From NCBI RefSeq assembly GCF_000764305.2, contig NW_025943819.1, forward strand, positions 124,001 through 188,000: a stretch of 64,000 nucleotides of DNA, given 5' to 3'. Position 1 is the stretch's first letter. Every line of letters begins with the position of its first letter. This DNA comes from Hyalella azteca. Taxonomy: Eukaryota; Arthropoda; Malacostraca; Amphipoda; Hyalellidae. The notes below the pieces were generated by a model. That model was not told the DNA's origin and searched no databases. It saw nothing but the letters and a program-made list of their open reading frames with translations. Shown here one piece after another: positions 12,515-25,600 of this stretch. Made by a program: the position numbers and the translations under genes.

Positions 12515-13191
12515 GTTTCATCTCAAGAAAAGAGTGTAGAGTGTAGACAAATTCCACCATCAGTGAAAGTATCATGGACATATACTGCACCAAGTTCCCA
12601 ATAAATTTCTATTGGTTTAAAGTTGCTTGCCAACAAAACCTCATCACATATCATTCCTCACACTTGGTGCTTTTTCAATTGTAGCTCACATGAAAAGCTT
12701 GAAAATAAAGAATGATCTACAACCCTCTCACTAGCAGGGATAGGTGCCAAATAACTGAGTGTGCACAAACCTTGAATTGGCCATGATTTCCTCACCCTTG
12801 CAGCTACAAATTAAAATCAAAACAACTTTCTGAATAGCTCCTGTTTATCTGCTTGCAATAAAACTAATAATCAAGATTTTTATCCTGGAAATATTCTAAG
12901 AAAATATGGATCAGAATTGTTAATCATGCTTGATAATCAAGAATTTATATTCTAATTTAATTTATTGTAGACCACATTGCATGCATGCATGATATGTTTT
13001 GTCATTGCATAAATTGAGTATTTAAAATAAATTTGTAATTATTGATTAGTAAGCTTTAAGTTACTAACAATTTGTGGATCAATTTTTGTGGATGTGGATG
13101 TTCTGTTCATTTGTTCCCAATGCTGACAAAAGGCATTTAAAATGAGAAAATATTTTCAAAATATGTACTTCTAATAATGTATTTTTTTCAG
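12515..13191 (+). other. Probable CP110 intron, no other feature
   Basis: Ends in the tttttttcag acceptor at 13191. The short frames here have no recognisable content. Confidence 0.5.
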
Positions 13192-16100
13192 GAAAAGAGA
13201 GAAGATGAATGGCTGCTATCATTGAGCTGTGCAGCAGCTGTTGATGTTTTGCTCAATGATCCAACTTATCCTAGTCAAAGAAGCTGCAAGTACACTTGTC
13301 AACAAGCAAGACATGCACCAGAACTTCCAACAATTTCATCACGTGTTAAAAATTTCTCCTTCAAGAAGTATGACACAAGGTGGTTATCAAGACCACAAGT
13401 AACTATTTCTTCTCCAGAGAGTGAATTTACTGAGAAGAAATGTCACAAGTCAAGTATTAGTGCTTACAATAGATGTAAATCTGGCCTGATGTTGAGTCCT
13501 CATCATCTAAATGTAAACCAACATCAGCCTGCTGATGCTTCTCAGTATCAGCAACAACATCCTGCTAAATACCAGCTGCAAGAGGAACAGCCCAAACTTT
13601 TGTTGCAGCAGAGGCAGAAAGAACAGTTGCGACTCCAGCAGCTTCAGGAACAAAGGCTCAGAGCCAGAGGCTACAGTAATAGCTTTCAGCTTGTAAGTGC
13701 GCATATTGTTCTAGTTAAAATATCTCAATCGTTTCAAGTTTATTCTGGACTATATAGTATGTACATGTGGTCTAATAATGCCTGAAGTACATTCCCTAGG
13801 TCTGATCTTTCTTAATGCTGAATTGTTTTTATCTTTATCTTGGCGAAATTGTATGTATAGGTAAATTTTGTCCTCTTCATTTATGCTTGATGACTTTTAA
13901 TTTTCGAGTTAAGCTTCAGAAAGTTTAATGTCTTGTGCTGTTTACCCAGGCAATGAGCCGCAGCTGTGGGGAAGATGAGCTGTCATCTGTGAGACGTCAA
14001 TCACTTCCGCATTCAGTAAACTCATTGTCCTCAACTGTGATGAGAAGCAGTGACTGCACTGACTCAGTCCAGCCCATAATGGAGCCTGCCACAGAAGATA
14101 TCCCTGCACCTTCCAGTGCTCCGTCCCAGCACGTCCTGGATGATTATCTTCTACAGCTCACTGGTCAAGCTCTCCCACCACCACCTTCTAGGGCACAATT
14201 TATGAGTCAGTCTTGGTCGCCGTCTGTCCGAAATACTTCATCCAAGAATGATAATGAAGACCATGTTTCTCATGATCGTCAAGACCATTCATGTCAGACT
14301 AAAATCGACGTTCCAGAAGACAACTGTGAATGTTGCCCAGCTGTTACTGTCGAGGACGAAGTTAATGATTTGAACGACATGTCGCCAGGGAATGTTCTCG
14401 ATAGTCCTGCTGGTGAAGAGCTGCCTAAATGGCTCATGGAAGCTAAGAGTAGAAGAAGCAAAGGTGATGCAAATGGGAGAAGCGTTGGTAGTAATTATTT
14501 GGATAGTTATTTGGGCAATCTCACCCAGAGTTCATGGGTGAATTATGCGCCTTCCACTCCCGCACAGCCGACTGTGTACGCGCCAAAACGAGTTTATATT
14601 TATCCAGAAGTTTTTTACAAACGGGAGCCGCTTCAGGGAGAACCTTTGTTCATGTCTCGATCGTTCACTGAAGGCGTCACGAATTTAAAACGTCGAGAAG
14701 TCCAAATAAAGGATATCAGGGATGTGGAGACGAGTTCTCCTTGTTCTGCGACGGATATTCAAGATACCACGTCTGAAGGTAGACCCAGTGACTCTCCTAT
14801 CGACGCCACTGGACATAGCTCTGTGATCGGCACCATGGACGATGTCTCGTACTCACCGTCCTTTGGCACTGAGAGTGGCATGGGCACAGATATTGCTACT
14901 AAGGCTTTGTCTTCCCAGTCGACGCTGTCCATCAATCGATTGTCTGATGCTGCTCCCGCGGTAGCAGAAACTGAGCAAAGCTTTACTGTAGATTCGTTAG
15001 AGACGGACGTACCGTGTCGCACCGACACATCGGGCGTCATAACACATGGAACCCCTGGATCTGGTATGCCCACAAGCGGCCTTGATGAGGAAGAAGTCAC
15101 TATATCTGAAAACTTCCCCGATATTCCGTTTGAAAATGAATGCAATGAAGAGAATGTGAGTAATCTAGTCGCAATAAACAACACTATTTCTGAGACACGC
15201 AGCGATATCGTAAGAGGACAAGTAGATCCTGCCGTGAATTTCGTGATTGGTGGACCTGTGAGCGTAAGAGACGACCAGAGTTGCACATCTAATGCCTCTG
15301 ACGAATCGAGTTGCTGTACGCAGCCCAGTACCATTGTCATGATTCGCAGCGAGGCGGATCTCACGAGAACGACGTCACAGGTTACCAAAACTAACATGGA
15401 TCAAGTTCCCGCACATGAAACCCTTAACAGTTCATTGCCGTTATCTACGACGTGTAAACAATTTTTGGTGAATCCTAATAAAAAGGAATATTCGTCATTG
15501 GAAGATAACTTAGTGAACAACAACACCATATTCAACAACATGAAGAACTTGAAATCTGAAACCAGCTATGCGGCAAAGGAGTTAATTCAAGACAGTTTGG
15601 ACTCTAGCCTCGGCTCGCTGTCTAGCCTACGCAAGCTTTCTATTGATAGCAACTGTAATGCAGCCACTATTGCAACTGATGATTACGAGGCTGAAGCTGA
15701 CGAAAATGTGCCAGAAACTGAGGATGGCGATGGGGCTTTAATAATTCCGCATGGCCGAAGTGTGAGTTTCGATCTGCCACACTGCACTTCTGCAGCGAGC
15801 ACCCCCGACATGAGCCTCGTGAGCGCCGCCAGTGTTTGTGGCACTTCAGCGTCTCTTGCTGATGATACCGCAGACTCTGAGATGACGGCTAGTGACATGT
15901 GTCGAGATGACCTCATCATTGAGGAGGGAGAGGCAGAAGAAGCGAGTGCCGATAATGATGTGGAAAATGAGGTCGAGAGTGCTGCTCACATCACCAAAAT
16001 CGAGAAAAGTGAATTCCATGATGTTGATTCTAGCAGGTCCGACGTGGTAGATAGAGTTCATCAGTTGGGAAATGAACAAGTCGAAGAGAAGGTTGCAGAA

Positions 16101-19100
16101 TATGGTGCTTCTGAGCCACTGAATGATAGCAAGTGCAATGCAAGTCCGCTCAGTGACAACGGCAGCGAGGAAAACCATGCCACACTCACCGAAAATTCCA
16201 GTAAACTCTCACCAGAGAGCGCGGCCGATTCCGTCAAGTCCGACAATCAGGAAAACAATCTTGCTTCTCAAGATTCATATTCAGTGTTAGAAAATCCATC
16301 GCCTGAAGATGGTTCTTCTGTAAACCGTGATTGCCATACCAGTGAAGTGGAAGTTGACTTGCTATCTTCAACTACGTCTACCAATCGTCCATCAACTGCT
16401 CCTCCTCAACGTCCTGTTGCTGTGACCGCCCCTCAACCCATTGCGACCACCACAGCGAATAAACCTTCGGTAGAAACAACCTCATTCTTGTCAGGAACTT
16501 CACATAAAACTCCATCATCTGGGGTTGCTGATGACGTTCAAGCAATATCTCCTGCTGGAGGTCAGTTTTGTCCCCCCTCTTGTAACAGCTCCTCTTCGTT
16601 TCCTGCTACCGCTCAGCCTGTCCATTCAACTAGCAATAGTAGCAGCAGCAAGCCGAACACTCCCAGTAGTCCGGCCAGAGGCTCTGGTTCCTTCTCTGCC
16701 ACCACACCCACCACCGGCGGGGCCTGCTTCTACCCTCAGCAAGGATCTCGTGTCACGACGCCTATGAGTTCGCCGCACCGTCACAGCACACCAACCACTC
16801 CAAGTGGCAGCTTCTATTCACCGGTAACTGGGAATGGTCCGCCTGGGGTGCTGGGTAAATGTTCTAGCCGGCAGCACCAGATCAACGCCCTGCTGCAGCT
16901 GCTACGCGTTCAGCATCATCACGAGAGGGAGCAGCTGGTTGCTAAGCAACACGAGGAAATGCAACAGTTTATGCAGCACCTGCAGAAGCTCACGCCTGCT
17001 CAGCTGCAACACATTGTCAGCGCACAGGTGAGCTCTGTCCAAGGGTCTCGGGTCTCCACCAGGTCGTCGGAAGTCGAAGGAAGCAAGTCCCCGAATATAG
17101 TAGACAGCGTTGCTCCCACTGCTCTTCAGGTTTCCCCTCCAAATAACGAATCTTCGTCTCCGTGCGAGGATAGCTACGCCAGCAGCTCTGTCACGGCCTC
17201 GCAGTCTACGCCGTCAGACAGCTACAAGAATTTGGCCAGCAAATCTCCAACATCGTTCTACCTCCACAATCCTGCCCACGCAGTTAATGCCACCACGCCA
17301 GGGCATCTTAATAAACTTTTCCTGCAGTTTCCATCGAAGAAAATCCCGTCACCTCCGCAGAAGGCTGCGTCACCGCTGTGTTCTGCGCCCAGCACAGCTA
17401 GACCCGCTGCGCCCAGCGTATCCCGGTCTGTTACCGCTGACGATGTCGAGGGTCTGCCACTACCTACCAATGACCCCTCTGGTCTCAGCACCAGCCAATC
17501 CAAACTCGTCAAGCAAGTAATGAACGAGAAGCAGGCAGCGCACTCTAAGAAGAGCTCACCTACTGTCATCAAAGAGAAGATGCTCAACGCTCCTCCCATC
17601 ACGAGTGCCACTTCTAAACTGGCCCCCATCACACCCCACGAAGACATGGCTGAGCTATCGGCCAGCCTCACCAACTCTGACCTCTTCAACAGCCTGCATT
17701 CGAGCCTCATCTCTGAGACTGGAGTTCATGCCTCCTCGCTGCCTCGAAGTGCCACAGTCACCAAACTCACCATCGAAACTTTCTTGCCGACTCAGCGTTC
17801 TGACTTTAGGGTGAGTTGCTAATCAAGAGTAGATTGGATAATGATAATTTAAATCTTGATTAACAAATTAGTCTACACTCTTTTTGTTGGTAAAAGATAC
17901 TTGATCTAAGTTATTGATGTATCGTATGAATGTATCATTATAACTCAGCTGCATCTCATCCCTTGATCTCGCACAGACAACTCTAACCGCTTGTATGAAT
18001 GGTACATTTCATAAACAACCTTTCATACTAGATATTTCGGATCAATAAACGTAATAAATACCTCACACTCACGTTTCCCAACCACCATCAGGATTCGACA
18101 GTCGATGGTCGGGAGGCACCCGCAGCCATCGGCCGCAGGAGGAGCGTCTCTAGCGCGGTGAGGGGCGTGACGTTGCTACAGGCAGTTGTGCGCGGTCGCC
18201 ACGTACGGCGCCTGCTGCGATGTGGTGCTGTGCAGCAACATATCGCTACTCTCGAGGAAGTTAACAAACTTGCAGCTCAGTTCCACAGGGATATCCTCGC
18301 CGACAACATCAACAAAGGCGATATAGACTTCCACCGCGCTCTCTATCAGCAGGTATGTCATGTAATATCTTGGTAGCGCTTGATCTTGATGGTTATGAAC
18401 CGAGTTTCGTGTTTTGACGGACATCATAAAGGCTGTTCTCAGTTTTTTGTCATTAGCTGAAACTATTTTAAAGATTCCAAAATCTAATGTTGATTTATTT
18501 ACGTGCATTATTGGTACCTATAAATTGAACTATTTTGACATCTAAAAAGCATTCAGTTTTTTATATAATCTAATGACCAGTTACTAATCTTCATCTGTCG
18601 GAATATCAAAAATTGAAAAGGGTTCATTTTTTTATTTAATTGGTGCTCGCTTAGCAATTTTCATTTGTTTGAGTATCAAACATTATAACATTAAATCTTG
18701 CAAACAATGTGTAAGCAACCCCGTCGCCTCCAGGAGCAAGTGGCGCGTTCAGAGCTGCGGCGCATATTCCTGACGTCGTCGTTTATGGATCAAGTGGAGC
18801 TCATCCAGCGCGACCTGCACCAAACTCGCCGCCAGCGCCACCTTCAGACCAAAGTTCCCCGCCTACCACGGCCTCGCTCTACCGTCAAGCAGTAAACATG
18901 AAGAATTTTTGAAGCTTAAGGGAATTTATTTAATAAGTAACTGCAATTTAATCCAAATCGCCTCGCGCTCGCGGGAAAATGCCCTTCATTTCTAATAACC
19001 TAAGAAAACAATTGACCGCAAGTCTCACAGCCTTATCTGTAAAGATAGTACTCTCCATCTGAGATCTATTCTTGGTGTCGCTTCAATAATATTTTAGCTA

Positions 19101-22100
19101 AACCCGAGGCGATTAGGGTTAATAATAGCGTTCACGCTCTACCCTCCAGCAGTAGACAAAGAATTAATGAAGTTTAAGTAAATGTCTTTATCAAAGCTGA
19201 CTCTTTGGATACGTTGAATATAAAGACGTGGTTTTCGGATATTAACGCATCATGAATAACACAGTGCACACAATATGCTTTATTAGTTTATCTCGTAAAA
19301 TTTAATTACGTGTGATTTCTTGATTATCAGTTCTGTGAACTTATTCTCTCCAGGTAAGTCAAACACAAGATGATGATAATTTATTCATAATTCATTTGGC
19401 GAGCTATTAATGAATATTTTGAATGCGAATTAATGAGCTACCTCGAGTTGCATGAATGTGACACTTCAAATAGTGGAATTGCAGGAAAATTTATGAATGC
19501 TGGATAAATTGTACAAATAAAATGTTACATGTTGGACTGTAAAATTATAAGCTTCGAACCTATCCTTATACGATAAATTCGATACTTGAAACAGACCTAT
19601 TACCTCTCCCAAACCTTTAATGGAAAATGCAAATACGATTCTATAGCTGATGAAATAAAGTTCTTGCTTGAGCAAATAAAACTGTTAACTTGTCCGTCCA
19701 GGAGTCGTTCCGTCCACCGCCCCACGAGTGCCAGCAGAAGCAGTGCAGGAGAGTCGGCGTCTACTGCGCGCAGCTGCAGCCAGCCCAGCCCCAGAACTAT
19801 ACCTGCGCCCAGGAAGTATCCGTGAGTCCTTCTGTCCTTTTCTAGAGCAATGGCCTTACCGGGGGCTTGAAAATTCCCCTGGCATTCATGGGGATCATGC
19901 ATGAAATGGGGATTCTTTGAGAATGCACGTGAGTGGTGGGAGGGCATTTTGGGGAGTGTCCATGAGGGGAGGTACAGCCGTGTTTGTGTGCGTGAGTACA
20001 GCCGTGTTCTGTGTGCGTGAGTACAGCCGTGTTCTGTGTGCCTGAGTACAGCCGTGTTCTGTGTGCCTGAGTACAGCCGTGTTCTGTGTGCGTGAGTAAA
20101 TGTTTGACAGTTTGACTCATTTATAGGATCTTCTAATGATGACTCACGACAGCTACAACCCAAGTAAGGGTCAGTTGAACAGTTTTCACAATTCACTCCT
20201 AAATTAAAGAAAATGTCCATATTTGAATGAAAAAATTTGATCAGTATTACTATTATTATTTATATTTGTGATCAGTATACTATTATTAAGGAGAGACATG
20301 ATAAATTCACTGATTAACTCTACCATTAAGATTAATGAAACAAATTCTTCGTGAAACCCTTCAAAAATATTGGAGGTCTTGCTATCTGTTCTCAATAAGT
20401 GATATTTTAAAAACGTTATCTGTACTCTTGGTGCATGGGAAATTGCAGTTGTTATGCTTAATTAAAGTATAGGGATTAGTGAATTTTTTAAACGTTAATG
20501 ATTTCGACTGTACGTGGTGTAAATTGCTCAGCGTTGCTCCGTTAACTCAATTGCAATTTATCCAGGCAACAAAACATAGATCATTCCTTGGAGAATCATT
20601 CTTCAATGACCACTTCCTACTATGGCGGCTATGGTAGCCATAATGGAACTAACAACGGCAGCCAAGGCGGTGGAGGCAGAAGCTCCACCACTGCAACCAT
20701 CCCCACCACCACCACCACAAAGAACGGAGCCAAAACAACCCTAAAAGCTCAGTATCGCCACGTACAGTCTCGTTACCTCGGCAGCGTTACAAAGAGTTCG
20801 ATTCAAAACCCCAACGTCAACGCGGATCGTCATACAAGGTTTGTTCCTCTTCGTATTGCTGGTGAAAAAATCTGTAATTCTTGAGTATGTGACGTTGAAC
20901 GTTAATTATATCATCAGAATTGAAACTAAGTCGCTGCTAGACCCTGCAATAGATTTGGATAGTACGTAACAATTTAAATAAAGGGATTTAGTGATAGTTT
21001 TACACCTTTTTCTTGAGTTTATTGTTAATCGGCTTAACGTTACGTATATAATTCCTTATTTTGGAACGTTAGTGAATGCAAATTCAAAAGGCGTAGTTTT
21101 TAACATTTTTTTCATGGGAAGTAGTACGTAGAGTCCAAATTCGCAGTCTACATAGAGTGTATGTTCTTAACACGTGCTGTTGTCAGGTATCCTGGGAGCC
21201 CGAGTGGCGTGTCCCGGCGTGTGGCGCTGCCAAACTGTGCGGCGAGCGCCTCATTTTCCTCGCCACAGCCCAAGCCTCATCACAACGAAAAGATGTGCCA
21301 ACAACAGCGTGCTTGTGCTGCCACTGCTGCTGGTAATGGCTGTGTTAATAACAGTGGCTTACGTCGAGGAGTTACGACCAGTAATGGCGCTGCTCCGCAT
21401 CCAGTGACGGCCTGTGAGTGGAACTCAAATTGAACCACATTAGTTCAAGGAAAGCATAACTGTTGCCGAGCACCCAATTCCAGTATTTCAAAGTCATGTG
21501 CTATTTCTAATAATGATGGCTTATCTCCATACATTGTGTTATTTTTCTAACGCAAAAACTACTCCGGTCACGGAAAAATTATGTAGGATTAGGGTTAGAC
21601 TAATCGAATGGGACTTCATCACGGATCATATGCACCTATACTAGCCGGTCGAAGCTTTCAAAATTAACGAAATCCTTCTCGAGCTTGCAATTTCGAGCCA
21701 TCCGGACTTAGTCTCTCACTGCCCTTACATCTCTACTTTTGAACGTTTTTGCTATCATCTCGTTGAGTTTAATCTTCACTGTTACTTCTCTAATATTCAC
21801 GCAGGATTAAGTAAACCAAAAACGCTAACCCAATAACGTTGACCCTTTCGCGGGCAAGTTATCATATACGGTCACTTTAAATCTCCTCCAAAAAAAAGCC
21901 CAGCATTTCACGTGATTGATGTGAGGCTGCGTTATCAATCCCCAATAAAATCCAATGCCTGCTAATCTCCAATTATCTGCCCATCCATCCATACAAAACT
22001 TCATCCCTTGCAATGGTATTAAAATATGAACATTTAAATGAAAGTTTTGACTCTGACGATGGAATTGACGATTTTTCCGCATTTTTTTAAAAACTCGGAA

Positions 22101-22648
22101 GAAATAATATCACTTTAATTAATTTAAAGCAGCTGGTGAAAATTAAATCAAATTGCAGCTTGATAGTTTACATTTGTATTTGAAATAAAAAATTCGAAAA
22201 ATTTCAATTTCTTCTAGCGTAGACTGCTTTTTATTAAATTTTCTTCCATCTGTGATTTTCTCCAATATGATGTACAATTTTGAGAACCAGTTACGAATAA
22301 ATTTATTTTATAATTGTCTATACTTTCTCGTAGTGGCTCCAGAAATTCAAATTTCCACATATTTCTATGGTTGTCCGCGAAAGGGTTAAATAATGTGATG
22401 AACATTACCGATGCAAGAACATTCTGTTGTTGGGCCAATGGTGTAACTTGTTTAGAAATTTGGGTGCTGTTTGCATATACATGTATTGCATTCTTCTGTA
22501 TTTTAAATTGTATTATAGTAATTAGTTTTGCCTTAAAAACAAAACTGATATTGAATGCTAACCATGTGCCTCCTATTTTGTTCTTGTCTTTGAGCTCTTC
22601 ATTTATTTTTCAGATGATCGCCGGCACAACAGGAAGCTCTGGAGATAA
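13192..22648 (+). CDS. Cp110: CP110-like centriolar protein, multi-exon, 5' end incomplete
   Basis: Proposed exons: 13192-13692, 13950-17810, 18092-18352, 18734-18891, 19702-19821, 20566-20838, 21187-21413 and 22614-22648; reading phases agree at every junction (about 1811 codons). The first exon opens at a tttttttcag acceptor without a start codon, so an upstream exon is missing. The protein is low-complexity and Ser/Thr-rich, Gln-rich near residues 110-165, with a Glu/Gln/His-rich coil (HHHEREQLVAKQHEEMQQF) around 16916-16975. An IQ-like basic helix (VTLLQAVVRGRHVRRLL, 18167-18217) is followed by helical sequence running into RSELRRIF and ELIQRDLHQ. That order (coil, IQ-like segment, IFF-type helix, basic Ser/Pro tail) matches vertebrate CCP110, which caps centrioles and restrains ciliogenesis. 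It is much longer than human CP110 (about 1000 residues). Exon 4 could instead end at the TAA at 18893-18895, since its donor (CA|GTAAAC) is weak. A strong donor-like CAG|GTGAGC lies inside the large exon at 17028. The family call rests on the C-terminal pattern only. Confidence 0.62.
19972..20098. repeat. 25-bp tandem repeat in a CP110 intron
   Basis: Five copies of gtacagccgtgttctgtgtg plus cgtga. The unit contains repeated gtgagt words that resemble splice donors just downstream of the real GTGAGT donor at 19822. Confidence 0.9.
21414..21433 (+). other. Alternative 3' end of the CP110-like gene
   Basis: If the GTGAGT donor at 21414 is not used, the frame continues seven codons (CEWNSN and stop) to TGA at 21431-21433. 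AATAAA at 22184-22189 could then end the transcript. If used, the last exon adds YDRRHNRKLWR and stops at 22648. The sequence does not decide between them. Confidence 0.4.
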
Positions 22649-25600
22649 AGAGGAAGGCGTGGCCTGATTTGAATCCTTAGGAAACTGCAATTCTTCGCTG
22701 CCAAGAATTCCTCAATGGACGTCTGGTAATACACAGACAAGAAACCTTCCTGTTCACTTGCTTAACTATCGGTCTGTACGATATTAATAAGGCAGAGGAT
22801 CGTGACTGAATTTTCTTCTCTTAAAAGATCTTAATAGTTTATATCGTACAAAGTTCTATTCATAATCCATCAAGTACGAATTTAAATGTACTCAGAGTAG
22901 GTATATGATTCATTCTATGATCTTGAGCTTGTAGCTGTCGCAGAATGAAAATCGTTTCATCGTCAAAGTTTTTCAGTTTTAAATGCTGCGGAAATCCTAA
23001 GGGAGCATAATATTATCACACTTCGCTATTTTTAATTGAATCCAATTATAGTTAATATATTCTTTCCTGCTGACCATCTGGTGGCTGTCGTTATAATTAG
23101 ATACCTACTATAGATTTTCAATCTATGAATGCTTGTGTGTCAGTAAATAACTCGTGTTTTGACTATTTCATGAAATAATTTTTACGTAAATTTGAACGAA
23201 TTCTTGTGCATTGTTGTCTCTGCATTGTTTTGCCGCTATTTTTTCTACCAATTTAGTTGCTTCCTTGTGAAAATCTTTGAACGTCTTGCAAAACATACAT
23301 GATTTGTGTTTTGTTAAAAGTCGTCATTTTATTTACATTTAAGATGTTCATGATCTCGTATTAGTTTAGAAAATGTTTCCGCTAAATTATCATTACCAGG
23401 TGAGTTTAAAACGGATTAGGCTGTAAACTGCTGTCCATGACTTCATTTAATTAAGCTGAGCCCGCAAAGAAGTGGCTAGAAAAAATGGTGCTTTATCAAT
23501 TCCATAGAGGTTACTTAGCAATTTTCCTGGGGTAGTCGAAGTTAGCTCTCTAGTTTAGCTTGTACATCAGTGATGGCGACATTTGTAGAAGATGTATTTT
23601 GCTTATTATGGTATGTTAATTTGGGAGGCAGATTGTAAACGTTAGAGAAGCTCTGGTGGATGCGAAGGGTGTGCGTCACAAGCGGGTTATAAATACAAGT
23701 TGTGACTCATTGAGTTGAAACATTTTGCTATTTCAATTAATGGAATCAATTTGATGTTCTCTCTCCCTCTCGGCGGCTTGAAAAATATCATATGTCTTTT
23801 CTTTGAAGTATTATAAAATACCCGATTTTCTTGAATTGTAACTGTTCTGCTATACCAAGTAGAGCCAATTTTCAGACAACCGTCGGCTTTACGCTTTTAT
23901 CGCTTTACAACTGCAACTGCTTTCTTGATCTACACTCAGCGTCCTTTATTTCTAAGCAATCATTAACCAGCTTTAGAGCACAATTATTTAAAGAAAACTC
24001 TATCTACAATTGTAAAGGGCGGACTTGCAGTTGAATTAGATATTTTCCCTGTATCAAAATACCTGGTAAATGGACAGTCGTCAATATTATTGCGGTATGA
24101 TAGAGTTTGATTTCACAGTTTTGACCAAGCTGAGAGTATTTAATTTTGCTCACCTAGTAATAAATGTCGGTCGCTATTGTAGATCGTGGGACTGATGTGT
24201 TGTTTATTTGGGACGATGTGAGTTGTATTGGCATTGCTTAGCGAAGTGAGTTCATGGAGAGGGAGTTCTTGGCCAGACATGCTTACTAAGTTTGATCTCG
24301 TGTTGTAAGGAACTATTGCTACGGCGATCTAGTTTATCTAGCCTCCCTATGCCGTGCGTCTCGGCCTGTGCTTGCTTATACTCTACATATACATTAATGA
24401 TATGTAATTGTGATGTAAGATCTGTTACTTGATTTTCTCTAGGAAGTGAACGTTTTCTTACATGTACGGTGGTGTTATCCATGCCCAATTTCTGTTATTT
24501 GTCATATTAACGTCTGTTAATAAGTAATCAATTGGTTTGAAATTATTTTCAAAACCAGTCTGAAAATGCTTGAAAAAAATATTTGCACAAACGAATGACC
24601 GCCACAAACTAATTAATATGACCATTTCCATTGACCAAACTTCTGTAACACATACTTTTCTCATTACTCTAATTAAGCTGCGCTTCCTAAACTATCTGTA
24701 CCATTCCTCTGTTTGTAGTGGAGTCATTTATTACATCCTCTTCTCTGTTTTCTTTTCAACGCGTAAGTTAACGATTGAGTAACATTAAGTTTCATCCAGT
24801 ATTCAAGCGAAGCGTGTCATGGGCGTGTATCAACATTTTCAATGTCGTGCGCGATTGAATCTCATTGCAGACTTCACTGATATTCAACCCATGGCTTTGA
24901 TGCAAAAATTTCACGAATCGTTTCATTGTCGTACCTGATACCCGCATATTCTCCAGCAGACCAAAGATTATTTTAAGAATTCAGTATTATTATTCTAAGT
25001 TGCCTGATTATTTATGTTTATGTTTCTGAAATATTCTAATCATTTTCTATTACATTTGTTTCTACCTGCACATTATTATCTTCAATAATTGAGAACGTCG
25101 CGATTAACCGCGAGAGACGACGTAGCGATTCACTTGAAACGTTACCACACTGGTTCATAATTATCGTTCGATATTTACGCGTTTCGCTTCTCAAGGGTAA
25201 GTTAACGTTTGTAATTTGGAAGTTTTTATTTTTTTTTTCATCTCGTTTGTGGAATGATCATCATTAATGTTTATGTCTAACAACTTCCGATCGTAATTCT
25301 TGCTTGAGATCATTTCTGAAAATGAACGTTAAATTATGTATGGATCTTTCGATTTACGGACGCTCCAAAAATTTGTGTAAGTCTACTCAAAATCGCAAAT
25401 AGAAACGTATTTCGACGGCTAACATTGAACAGTAGCCTCGCTTTCTCTATTTATGAAGTCAAACGTGACGTTCCCGTGCAAGACTTTGGCATAACCTCAT
25501 TAATATAATATACGTGCTTATATTCAGGTCTCCTTCTACACATGCTGAGGTCTTGATGCACATGAGCTTGCAAATTTTTTTTTTTTTTGCAATTCCATGT

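Noticed and set aside
14759..17710. Antisense frames of up to 212 codons under the CP110 large exon
   Set aside because: Mirror frames of a long Ser-rich coding exon; the plus strand has the phase-consistent exons and family resemblance.
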